Shown here: piece by piece, positions 55,170 to 62,936 of the stretch
How positions within the stretch are numbered: position 1 is the stretch's first letter
Layout of the letters: each line of letters starts with the position of its first letter
Assembly: GCA_945904955.1 (NCBI GenBank)
Contig: CAMDPO010000002.1
Coordinates: 62,001 to 126,000, forward strand
Reading direction: 5' to 3'
Source: Rhizobium sp. Q54
GTDB taxonomy: Bacteria; Pseudomonadota; Alphaproteobacteria; UBA2966; CAIVPW01
DNA length: 64,000 bases
Notes under the pieces: generated by a model
What the model was told of the DNA's origin: nothing
Seen by the model: the letters and a program-made list of their open reading frames with translations, nothing else
Database searches by the model: none
Made by a program: the position numbers and the translations under genes

Positions 55170-55877
55170 ATGAGCAGGGACTACGACCATCGCGGCCCCC
55201 GGCGCCGCGGTTTCGACGACGATGATTTCACTCCGCGTGACAAGGGCGGCGCCAACCGACGCGGCCCACCTTCCGGACCTCCGATGGGCCTGGGCGGTGG
55301 CAGCAGCAGTAGCAGCAGCGGCGGCGGCAGCAGCATGGGCGGCGGATCCTTCCAGCGCGAAGGTCCTCCCGGCGGCCCACCCACCGACGCGGTGGTGAAG
55401 TGGTTCAATCCCGAAAAGGGCTTTGGATTCGTTGAGCTCGGCAACGGCTCGGGCGACGCGTTCTTGCACATCGGTGTCCTGCACAATTCCGGGCGCGACA
55501 GCGTCTCGCCCGGCGCCAAGATGAAGGTCACGGTCGGCACCGGGCAAAAAGGCCCGCAGGTGGTGAGCGTGATCGAGGTCGACGAGAGCACCGCGACCCA
55601 AGCGGCGCGTCCGGCAGGCCCGCGTGGCCCGCGTCCGGCGCGCGCCCAGATCGACCTGTCGACCGCCACCGAGGTGGCCGGCACGGTCAAGTGGTTCAGC
55701 CCCGACAAGGGTTATGGCTTCGTCGCCACCGGCGACGGCGCCAAGGACGTGTTCGTACACGTCTCGATCCTCGAGAAGGCCGGACTGACGGGCGTGAACG
55801 AATCGCAGAAGGTTTCCATGCGCGTCGTCGAGACGCCCAAGGGCCGCGAAGCGGTGAGCATCAGCCTGGCCGAGTAA
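55170..55877 (+). CDS. Double cold-shock-domain protein with a Gly/Ser/Arg-rich N-terminus
   Basis: A 235-residue protein. The first 70 residues are intrinsically disordered: RGG-like (RGPRRRGFDDDDF), then poly-Ser/Gly blocks from repeated AGC and GGC codons. Two cold-shock domains follow: AVVKWFNPEKGFGFVE (about 74-140) and GTVKWFSPDKGYGFVA (about 168-235), joined by a Pro/Arg/Ala linker. Double-CSD proteins occur across alphaproteobacteria as RNA-binding regulators. The low-complexity N-terminus could promote condensate formation. AGGAG lies 4 nt before the ATG. Confidence 0.92.
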   Translation: MSRDYDHRGPRRRGFDDDDFTPRDKGGANRRGPPSGPPMGLGGGSSSSSSGGGSSMGGGSFQREGPPGGPPTDAVVKWFNPEKGFGFVELGNGSGDAFLHIGVLHNSGRDSVSPGAKMKVTVGTGQKGPQVVSVIEVDESTATQAARPAGPRGPRPARAQIDLSTATEVAGTVKWFSPDKGYGFVATGDGAKDVFVHVSILEKAGLTGVNESQKVSMRVVETPKGREAVSISLAE

Positions 55878-55903
55878 CTCCGGCACAGCGCGAGACGGCA
55901 TCA

Positions 55904-55929
55904 GGCCGGAGCGGGACACCGCTCCGGCC
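55904..55929 (+). terminator. Terminator of the double cold-shock gene
   Basis: GGCCGGAGCGG (55904-55914) pairs with CCGCTCCGGCC (55919-55929) around a 4-nt loop and is followed by TTCGTCGTTCT, 26 nt after the stop. Confidence 0.85.
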
Positions 55930-56126
55930 TTCGTCGTTCTCAGACACGCACGCCTCACACACGCATGTGCGCTTGTCACACGACACGGCCGTCGCGCAGC
56001 GCGCTTGGGGCTAGGCGCTCGCCGCGCCGGTAGGAATGCGCTAGTGTGCCCCGAACGCTGGGTCGAGGGGTCCGCCCCAGCGCACTGGGGCACGCGTGGC
56101 TCGCCACGGCGGGGATTCTACATACA

Positions 56127-56675
56127 ATGTTCGGCCTATTTGGCTCGAAGAAGCAGGAAAAGGACCTTCGCGACAACCTTTCCCTGCACAAGTTCGAAAT
56201 GGAATTTCCGAAGGTCATCGAGACCTTCAAGATCGCGCCGAACCGCCGTGCCAGTAAGACGGAGCGGTACGCGGAGATCGAAGGGGTCGCCCGCTACATC
56301 CTGGAGCGCGTCGTCAAAGAGGCGGAGCGCGCGGGCAAGATGAAGGCGCAGGACGACCTCGCCGCGGCTGCCGCGTTCTCGGCCTTGCTGTGCGACTACC
56401 TCGGCCGCTGCGGCGGCCTCGAGGACTCGGACGTGCGCGAGCTGCAGGGCTTCGTGCCGGGCTTCGTGTTTCCGCGCGTCGCGGCACAACTGATGAAGTC
56501 GACCGGCGACTTCCGCACCATCGTCTCGAAGGGCCTGTTCAAGTACGACTCGCTCAACAAGAAGCGTGGCGCAGCGGTGCTCGGCCGCCTGGAAGACAAC
56601 GTCTCGCAGTTCATTTGCCAGCGCGACCCGCAATATCTCGTCGCCATCGGCGAGGGCATGGTCGAACTGAAGTAG
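56127..56675 (+). CDS. Soluble protein of unknown function
   Basis: A 182-residue protein without signal peptide or membrane helix. It is mostly helical: KKQEKDLRDNLSLHKFEMEF, AERAGKMKAQDDLAAAAAFSA and RTIVSKGLFKYDSLNKKR. Two cysteines lie in ALLCDYLGRCGG and one in FICQRD. No family is recognised. The start is ATG 56127, because earlier codons in the frame are not protein-like. Confidence 0.65.
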   Translation: MFGLFGSKKQEKDLRDNLSLHKFEMEFPKVIETFKIAPNRRASKTERYAEIEGVARYILERVVKEAERAGKMKAQDDLAAAAAFSALLCDYLGRCGGLEDSDVRELQGFVPGFVFPRVAAQLMKSTGDFRTIVSKGLFKYDSLNKKRGAAVLGRLEDNVSQFICQRDPQYLVAIGEGMVELK

Positions 56676-56722
56676 CGTCGCGCCGTCGGCGCGACGTCGA
56701 GTTGAGGTCGGCCTCCCACGCT

Positions 56723-56819
56723 GTCATCGCGAGCCGAAGGCGAAGCGATCCACGCTTCGTCCTTTGGTCGCCAGACAAAACAAACAAGACCTGGATTGCT
56801 TCGCTTCGCCCGCAATGAC
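56723..56819. repeat. Dispersed inverted repeat (GTCAT...AATGAC type)
   Basis: GTCATCGCGAGC and CCCGCAATGAC, and GCGAAGCGATCC with GGATTGCTTCGC, form an imperfect 97-bp palindrome. This is a well-known intergenic repeat type in alpha- and betaproteobacteria. It lies between two convergent genes. Confidence 0.75.
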
Positions 56820-56837
56820 CGGACGAGCGAAGGTGCG

Positions 56838-58376
56838 TCAGCGCGGCTTGCGTCCCAACAAGTAGAACGTCTCGACCTCGCCGCGACCGCGGATGTTGAG
56901 GATGCCGCGCGACTGCAGCTCATAGCGCTCACGCAGGAACGGCGTTGCCTCCAGGGCGACGTGGATCTTGCCGGGCTCACAGTAGGATTCGTGCCGGGCG
57001 GCCATGTTGACGGTGTGGCCCCACACGTCGAACGCAAACTTGTGGGTGCCGATGACGCCGGCCATTACGGGTCCGCTGGAGATGCCGATGCGCATCTGCA
57101 GGGGTTCGGTGAGCTCCGGGTTGATCTGGGCCAGCGTCGATTGCATGCCGAGGGCGAGCTCGGCGATCTGCTCGGCGTGATCGAGGCTCGGCGTCGGCAA
57201 ACCCGCCACCGCCATGTAGGCGTCGCCGATCATCTTGATCTTCTCGACGTTGAGGCGAAGCACGAGGTTGTCGAACGCCGAGAACACCCGGTTCAAGGTC
57301 TCGACTACCTGGCGCGGCGACAGGCGCGCGGCGAAGCGCGTGAAGCCAACAAAGTCGGTGAACAGAACGGTGACGTTGTCGAAGGCGTCGGCGATAATGT
57401 CCTCACCCGCCGACAGGCGCACCACCATCTGGCGCGGCAGGATGTTGAGGAGAAGGGCGTCGGACTTGCCCTTCTCTTCTTCCAGACGGGCGCGGTGCTC
57501 GCGCTCGGTATCGCGCAGGCGCTTGCGGGCGAGCGTCGCCGCCAAGCGGGCGCGCAGGAGCACAGGCTTGATCGGCTTGACCAGGTAGTCGATGGCGCCC
57601 GCCTCGATGCAGCGCACGATGCGATCGTCTTGGCCGGCGCTGGAGACGATGATGACCCCGGTCTCGCGCAGGTCTGGATCGGCAACGACACGCGTCAGCA
57701 CGTCGTAGCCGCCGAGCCCAGGCATGTTGAGGTCGAGCAGCGCGACGTCGAACTCGTCCTTGCGCATGAGAGCGAGCGCGTCCTCGCCGCTCGCCGCGGC
57801 GACCACTTCATGGCCGTCCCGGCGCAGCTGCTGGGTGAGCAGTGTGCGCATGGAGTCGTCGTCGTCGACCACGAGCACGCGGCCGGGCTGGGTGTCGGGC
57901 CGATCGAGCACGATCGGCGCCGCGGTTACGCCCACCGCATCGAGGATGCGATCGATGACGACGAGGGTTTCGTCGGCGGTGGCGAGCAGGGTCTGGACGT
58001 CCGCGCCGAGGTAGCCGAAGCCAGCCCCCTCGGCGTCTTCCGCCAGGATTTCGACGAAGCCGCGGACCGCGGCGATCGGGTTGCGCAGGTCGTGGCGCAG
58101 GCGGCGCTGGGCGGCCGGGGTGGCGAGGGCAACCTCGGCGCGTGGCTCGAGCGAGGCGGACACCAGGCGTTCGAGGGAGCGCGAGGCAGTGATGGTGCGG
58201 TCGGCCACGGCCAGCAGCTGGGTGGCGGCCTTGGCGTCGGAAAATTGCTGGCGCAAGGCCGTCGACTGGCTGACGCACAGTTGGGCGATCGGCAGCAACT
58301 GGGAGCGGATGCGCGTCACGACCTCCCCGACAGCGGCATCGCTGGTTACCAGAGGCGTGATGGTGGCAGATGGCAT
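56838..58376 (-). CDS. HisKA-receiver-class III adenylate/guanylate cyclase fusion
   Basis: A 512-residue multidomain protein. Residues about 90-150 are HisKA-like, with His in RRLRHDLRNPIAAV. A receiver follows (VLVVDDDDSMRTLL; phospho-Asp in ALLDLNMPG; Lys in VKPIKP). Then a coiled linker and a class III nucleotide cyclase (about 330-505) with the metal Asp residues in FTDFVGFT and KMIGDAYMA, and WGHTVNMAARHE near the C-terminus. It likely makes cAMP or cGMP under phosphorelay control. No ATPase domain is present, so another kinase must supply phosphate. ATG 58376 is used; TTG 58382 is possible. Confidence 0.9.
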   Translation of the reverse strand: MPSATITPLVTSDAAVGEVVTRIRSQLLPIAQLCVSQSTALRQQFSDAKAATQLLAVADRTITASRSLERLVSASLEPRAEVALATPAAQRRLRHDLRNPIAAVRGFVEILAEDAEGAGFGYLGADVQTLLATADETLVVIDRILDAVGVTAAPIVLDRPDTQPGRVLVVDDDDSMRTLLTQQLRRDGHEVVAAASGEDALALMRKDEFDVALLDLNMPGLGGYDVLTRVVADPDLRETGVIIVSSAGQDDRIVRCIEAGAIDYLVKPIKPVLLRARLAATLARKRLRDTEREHRARLEEEKGKSDALLLNILPRQMVVRLSAGEDIIADAFDNVTVLFTDFVGFTRFAARLSPRQVVETLNRVFSAFDNLVLRLNVEKIKMIGDAYMAVAGLPTPSLDHAEQIAELALGMQSTLAQINPELTEPLQMRIGISSGPVMAGVIGTHKFAFDVWGHTVNMAARHESYCEPGKIHVALEATPFLRERYELQSRGILNIRGRGEVETFYLLGRKPR

Positions 58377-58623
58377 TGGCAATACCGTGCCAAGGACGGC
58401 CGCGCGCGTCCACTATCCTGTGAGCCTGGCCACACGTTTCACGACGTCGTCCATCGGCGCGAGGCCGGGTTTGTTCGCCCGTCACACGCAAACGCCACTC
58501 CCCCGGGGGAGATAGGCACCCACCGCGAAAGCGCGACCGTTGGGCTTCGGCCGCCGGCGTAGGTTGCGCGGTGAGGCGAGCTTTTGACCCTGCCGGGCAG
58601 TGGCGGCGCGTCGGGAGGACATT

Positions 58624-59022
58624 ATGGAAAAGTCGGAGACCTACGAGCGGGCGCCGCACGCACCGCCGTGCCGGGTGCTGCTCGTCGAAGACGACGCGTT
58701 GATCAGCATGTCCACCCTGGACGTGCTCGAGGGCCTCGGCCACCAGGTGCTGGAGGCGCCCTCCCCGCGCAAGGCGTTGGAAATCCTGCACGCCGGCACC
58801 CCGATCGACGTCGTGCTGACCGACCAATCCATGCCGGGCATGACCGGCACCCAGCTCGCCGCCGAGATTCGCGCCAAGTGGCCGGAGCTGCCCATCATCG
58901 TCGCCACCGGCTACGTGGAACTGCCGAAGGACAAAGCGCCCCGGCTGCTGCATCTGATGAAGCCGTACGTCGGCGAAGATCTGGACGCCGCCATCTCTTC
59001 CGCGGTCGCCGGGCGGGTCTAG
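58624..59022 (+). CDS. Single-domain response regulator receiver
   Basis: A 132-residue receiver: acidic pocket VEDDALIS, phospho-acceptor Asp in VVLTDQSMPG, Thr in IVATGYVEL and Lys in MKPYVGEDL. No output domain. GGAGG lies 5 nt before ATG 58624. It resembles receivers that follow HWE or hybrid kinases. It is divergent from the cyclase gene, and its partner is unknown. Confidence 0.9.
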   Translation: MEKSETYERAPHAPPCRVLLVEDDALISMSTLDVLEGLGHQVLEAPSPRKALEILHAGTPIDVVLTDQSMPGMTGTQLAAEIRAKWPELPIIVATGYVELPKDKAPRLLHLMKPYVGEDLDAAISSAVAGRV

Positions 59023-59064
59023 CCAAGCTCCTCCGCACGGCGCCGCCTTGACAGAGGTGCGCCG

Positions 59065-59370
59065 TTGGCCGAATGGACGGCCATGGAGGAGTTCTCGTCG
59101 AACCCGTTCATCGTGCTGTCCTACGTGAGCGGCCCCGCGCTGCTCACGAACGCGACCGCGCTCCTCCTGCTCAGCACGACCAACCGCTTCGGCCGCGCCA
59201 TCGATCGGTCGCGGGTGCTTGCGGCGCGGTTGGCCGACGCAGGCGCACGTACCACCCTGCCGACGCTCGAGGCGCAGTGGGCTAACGTGCAGGGCCGGGT
59301 GCGGCTGATGGCGCGTGCCCTGTTCGGGCTCTATTTGGCCGCGGCCACCTTCGCGCCGTCTTACGTGTAG
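59065..59370 (+). CDS. DUF2721-like membrane protein, probably C-terminally shortened
   Basis: A 101-residue protein with a first transmembrane segment (VLSYVSGPALLTNATALLLL), NRFGRAIDRSRVLAARL (the DUF2721 loop) and a second helix at the C-terminus (ALFGLYLAAATFA). DUF2721 proteins are usually 130-150 residues with a third helix, so this one may be truncated. TTG 59065 has GAGG at a good distance; ATG 59083 is the alternative. Confidence 0.6.
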   Translation: MAEWTAMEEFSSNPFIVLSYVSGPALLTNATALLLLSTTNRFGRAIDRSRVLAARLADAGARTTLPTLEAQWANVQGRVRLMARALFGLYLAAATFAPSYV

Positions 59371-59455
59371 TGCCTGTGTGAGCTTTCCTTCTTCTCCTCC
59401 CCTCAGAACAAGGGCCCAGGCCGCCACGCCGGGGCCTTTGTCGGTGGTGAGGCCC

Positions 59456-61210
59456 CTACTCCGCCGCGAGCGGGTGCGGCTCGGAGGCGGGGCGGATGTC
59501 AACGGTGCGGTCGTGGAACTCGGCCAGCGACGGACGGTGGCCGATGCTGACGATGGCGGCGCCGGGCAAGTGCTTGCGCACGAGATGGTAGAGCGCCGTC
59601 TCGCTCTTGTCGTCGAGCGCCGACGTTGCCTCGTCCATGAACACCCAGTCGGGCTTGTTGAGGAAAATGCGCGCAAAGGCGACGCGTTGCTGCTCGCCCT
59701 GGCTTAGCGTCTGCGCCCAATTGCGGTCGGTATCTAGTTCGTCGATGAGCTGCGGCATGCCGACCGCGCGCAACGCCTCCACGAGTTCGGCGTCGGTGTA
59801 ACCCTGGGCGGGTGCCGGATAGCTGATCGCCGCGCGCAGCGTGCCGATCGGCAGGTACGGCCGCTGCGGCAGGAACAGCACCCGGTTGGTGCCGGGGACG
59901 TCAACGGCGCCGCTGCCGAACTTCGTCAGGCCGGCCATGGTGCGGAACAGGGAGGTCTTGCCGACGCCCGAAGGCCCGCGCACGAGCACCGATTCTCCGG
60001 GGGCAACGGCGAAGTCGATGGGCTGGGTCAACATCTTGCCGTCCGGCTGCATCAGGCGGACGTCCCGCACGTGCAATTGGCCATCCGCCGCGGTGGTCAC
60101 GGCGATGCCGCCTTGCGCCTCATTCAGTGCGTGCGCCTCTTCGAGCGCGTCGGTGAAGGTGGTGAGACGGTCCACGGTGGCGCGCCAGCCGGCGATCGAG
60201 ATGTACGCGTTGATGAACCACGACATGGCGCCCTGCACGCGGCCGAACGCCGACGTCGTCTGCATCAGGCCGCCGAGCTGGAACGTACGGGTGATGAAAT
60301 AGGTCGGCGCCGCGGCGACAAACGGCACGATCACCGACGCTTGTCCGTAGATGTTGGAGAACACCACGATCTTCACCTGGCGCGTGATGATCGCCCAAAA
60401 GTTCAGGATGACGCGGTCGAAGCGCACGTTGAACACCCTGCGCTCATCGGCCTCGCCACGGTAGAGAGCGACCTGCTCGGCGTTCTCGCGCAGGCGCACC
60501 ATCGAGTAGCGGAAGTCGGCCTCCAAGCGCTGCCGCTGGAAGGTCAGCGCGATCAGCGGCCGGCCGATCCAGTGAATCAGGAAGCTGCCGCCGATGGCGT
60601 AGACCAGCGCGATCCAGAACATGTAGCCGGGGATGTTGATCTCGCTGCCGAACAGAGGCACGGCGAGCGGACCGGACAGGGTCCACAGGATGACGCTGAA
60701 CGACACCAGGACCATGATGGAATCGAGAAGGCCGAGCACCAAGAGCTCGGTCGATCCGATGTACGAGTCGACGTCCTCGGCGATGCGCTGATCGGGGTTG
60801 TCGGTGCCGAGCTGACGCATCTGCAGGGTGTAGTACGCCCGCTCGCGCAGCCAGTCGCCGAGGTAGCGGCCGGTCAGCCAGACGCGCCAGCGCACGAGCA
60901 GCACCAGGCGCAGGTAGAGTTGCAACACGGCGCCCGCGAGACCGGCGAACGCCCAGCCGCCGAACACGAGGATCTCCCACCAGAACGTGGCCCAGTCGTA
61001 CTCCTGCAGCGCGTTGTAGAAGCGGCCGTACCAGGTGTTGATCTTCACATCGATGAAGACGGAGAAGACCGCCAAAGCAATCACCGCGACCGCGAGCCCG
61101 CGCGCGCTCCACTTCTGCTCGGAATAGAAGTACGGCCACGTGAGGCGCCAGAGGGAGCGCACCACGCCGCGCTTGGGCTTGGTGACGACGGCGGCGGGGA
61201 TGTCGGTCAT
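59456..61210 (-). CDS. ABC transporter with fused permease and ATPase (SbmA/YddA/ABCD-like)
   Basis: A 584-residue half transporter. Six helices (about 30-330) precede an ATPase domain with Walker A GPSGVGKTS, signature LSQGEQQRVAFARIF and Walker B WVFMDEATSALD. The membrane part resembles SbmA_BacA and YddA (WPYFYSEQKWSARGL), whose homologs take up peptides, cobalamin or very-long-chain fatty acids in other organisms. The substrate here is not known. It should work as a homodimer. Confidence 0.9.
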   Translation of the reverse strand: MTDIPAAVVTKPKRGVVRSLWRLTWPYFYSEQKWSARGLAVAVIALAVFSVFIDVKINTWYGRFYNALQEYDWATFWWEILVFGGWAFAGLAGAVLQLYLRLVLLVRWRVWLTGRYLGDWLRERAYYTLQMRQLGTDNPDQRIAEDVDSYIGSTELLVLGLLDSIMVLVSFSVILWTLSGPLAVPLFGSEINIPGYMFWIALVYAIGGSFLIHWIGRPLIALTFQRQRLEADFRYSMVRLRENAEQVALYRGEADERRVFNVRFDRVILNFWAIITRQVKIVVFSNIYGQASVIVPFVAAAPTYFITRTFQLGGLMQTTSAFGRVQGAMSWFINAYISIAGWRATVDRLTTFTDALEEAHALNEAQGGIAVTTAADGQLHVRDVRLMQPDGKMLTQPIDFAVAPGESVLVRGPSGVGKTSLFRTMAGLTKFGSGAVDVPGTNRVLFLPQRPYLPIGTLRAAISYPAPAQGYTDAELVEALRAVGMPQLIDELDTDRNWAQTLSQGEQQRVAFARIFLNKPDWVFMDEATSALDDKSETALYHLVRKHLPGAAIVSIGHRPSLAEFHDRTVDIRPASEPHPLAAE

Positions 61211-61307
61211 GGGGCGGGGCGTCCGAAAGCAGGCGGGCCCCGATTGTACGCGGGAAACGCTGCCTTAGGCAGCGGGCAGGCCGCGGCAACGTTCAGATTT
61301 CCGCGCG

Positions 61308-62786
61308 CTAGGCGGCGGGCTTGAGCTGCAGGCCGAAGAAGCGGCGGATACCGCCGAGAATGCGGTCGGCGACCGACTTGATCTCGCGCGCGTCCGGCAC
61401 CGCCTCGGGGCCGGCCGCCGGATTGGCCATCGCCACCTGGCGCTCGGCCACCACGGCGCTGATCGCCTCCGCCAGCGAGGGACGCGAGTCGAGGATCGGC
61501 GCGAGCTGTTCCTTGCCGATCTCGAAGGCGAACGCGGCGCTCGCCGCGACCACGGTCGCCGAGCGCGGATCGCCGGTGAGCAGCGACATCTCGCCGAAGA
61601 ACTCGCCGGGGCGGACGCGGCCGACCTTGACCAACGCGTCGCCGTCCTTGGACGGCACCGACACCTCGAGCACGCCCTCGACCAGCACGAACATGGAGCG
61701 GCCGGCCTCGCCGGCGCGGATGACGAGGTCGCCAGCGCGGAACTGGCGAGGCGTCATGTTGGTGGCGAGCCCCTCGCGCTCGTCGTCGGTCAGCCCACGG
61801 AAGAGGCTGACGCGACCGAGCAGCTGCGCGCCGTGGGACAGCACATCCAGCATACGCTCGGGCATTGGCGCGGAGAACGTGTCCTGCTTCGGATAGGCGG
61901 GCGTCAGGCCGGCCTTCTGCAGGTGGTGCAGGACATGGTCGAGTACCTGGTGGCGCAGCTTGCCGGGGCCGCCGCGGCGCGGATCGATGTGGTACTTGAG
62001 CTTGTAGCGCACGCCCTTCTCATCGATGCCGGCGATGCGCGCCTTGGGCGCCGGGTCGGCGAGCGGACCGCCGCTGAGCACGGCCTCCTTCAGAGCGGCA
62101 TCGAGGATGCGCAGTACGCGGCTGGAATCGACCGAGAAGTCCAGCACGACGACGAGCTCGAACTCGGACACGTTGGTCGGCCGCGAGAAGTTGGTGATGA
62201 CCGCCAGCCCAAGCACGCTGTTCGGAATCACCTGCAGGCTACCCTCGGCGGTGAGCAGGCGCGTGCTGCGCCAATTGACCTCTTCGATGCGGCCGCCGCC
62301 GTGGATGAGGCCGCGCTCGGTGACCGAAACGTAATCGCCGATCTGGAACGGCCGCTCGATGTTGATGGCGATGCCCGAGAACACGTCGCGGATCATCGTC
62401 TGCAGCGCGAGGCCGAGCACAAGACCCATGGCGCCCGACGCGGCGAGGACGCCCGTGAGCGACCGGTTGAAGACGATGCCGATGATGCCGAGTGCCGCGA
62501 GGAAGAAGATCGCCGCACCGGTGATCTGGATGAGCAGGCGCGGCGCCTGCGCCCCGGTGACGCGCTGGAATACCGTCTGCCACAGGAAGACGTTGACGAC
62601 ACGGTTGGCGAAGAACGCCGCCGACATCCACGCGCCGATGCCGAGGAAATACGGCAGGTAGTCGAACGTGCGGCCGAGGGCGCGGCCCGAGAACTCGCGC
62701 AGCGCGTCGTTGCCGAACGCGAAGATCGAGACGAATGCCGTGAAGACGGCAGCCGGCAGGAACAGCTTGCGTGCTGTTTGCGTCAT
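61308..62786 (-). CDS. MscS-family channel with cyclic-nucleotide-binding domain
   Basis: A 492-residue protein. N-terminal helices (about 10-110) precede the MscS pore and beta domain (LAASGAMGLVLGLALQTMIRD; NWRSTRLLTAEGSLQVIPNS). A cNMP-binding domain follows (about 325-450) with the phosphate-cassette region GEFFGEMSLLTGDPRSATVVA. Such channels open or close in response to cAMP or cGMP. The class III cyclase at 56838 lies 2.9 kb away on the same strand, suggesting a functional link. Confidence 0.92.
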   Translation of the reverse strand: MTQTARKLFLPAAVFTAFVSIFAFGNDALREFSGRALGRTFDYLPYFLGIGAWMSAAFFANRVVNVFLWQTVFQRVTGAQAPRLLIQITGAAIFFLAALGIIGIVFNRSLTGVLAASGAMGLVLGLALQTMIRDVFSGIAINIERPFQIGDYVSVTERGLIHGGGRIEEVNWRSTRLLTAEGSLQVIPNSVLGLAVITNFSRPTNVSEFELVVVLDFSVDSSRVLRILDAALKEAVLSGGPLADPAPKARIAGIDEKGVRYKLKYHIDPRRGGPGKLRHQVLDHVLHHLQKAGLTPAYPKQDTFSAPMPERMLDVLSHGAQLLGRVSLFRGLTDDEREGLATNMTPRQFRAGDLVIRAGEAGRSMFVLVEGVLEVSVPSKDGDALVKVGRVRPGEFFGEMSLLTGDPRSATVVAASAAFAFEIGKEQLAPILDSRPSLAEAISAVVAERQVAMANPAAGPEAVPDAREIKSVADRILGGIRRFFGLQLKPAA

Positions 62787-62936
62787 CGTGCCTGTGTGAA
62801 CAAGAGCGCCCCCGGCACAGAAAGGCCGCCAACGCCGGCGGCGATTCGGTGCGCAACGGGATCCGTGACGGTTCGGTTACGGTTCCGTTACAGCCCAGGG
62901 ATTAGCACGACCGGACGGGCCGCGAAAAGGCTCGAT

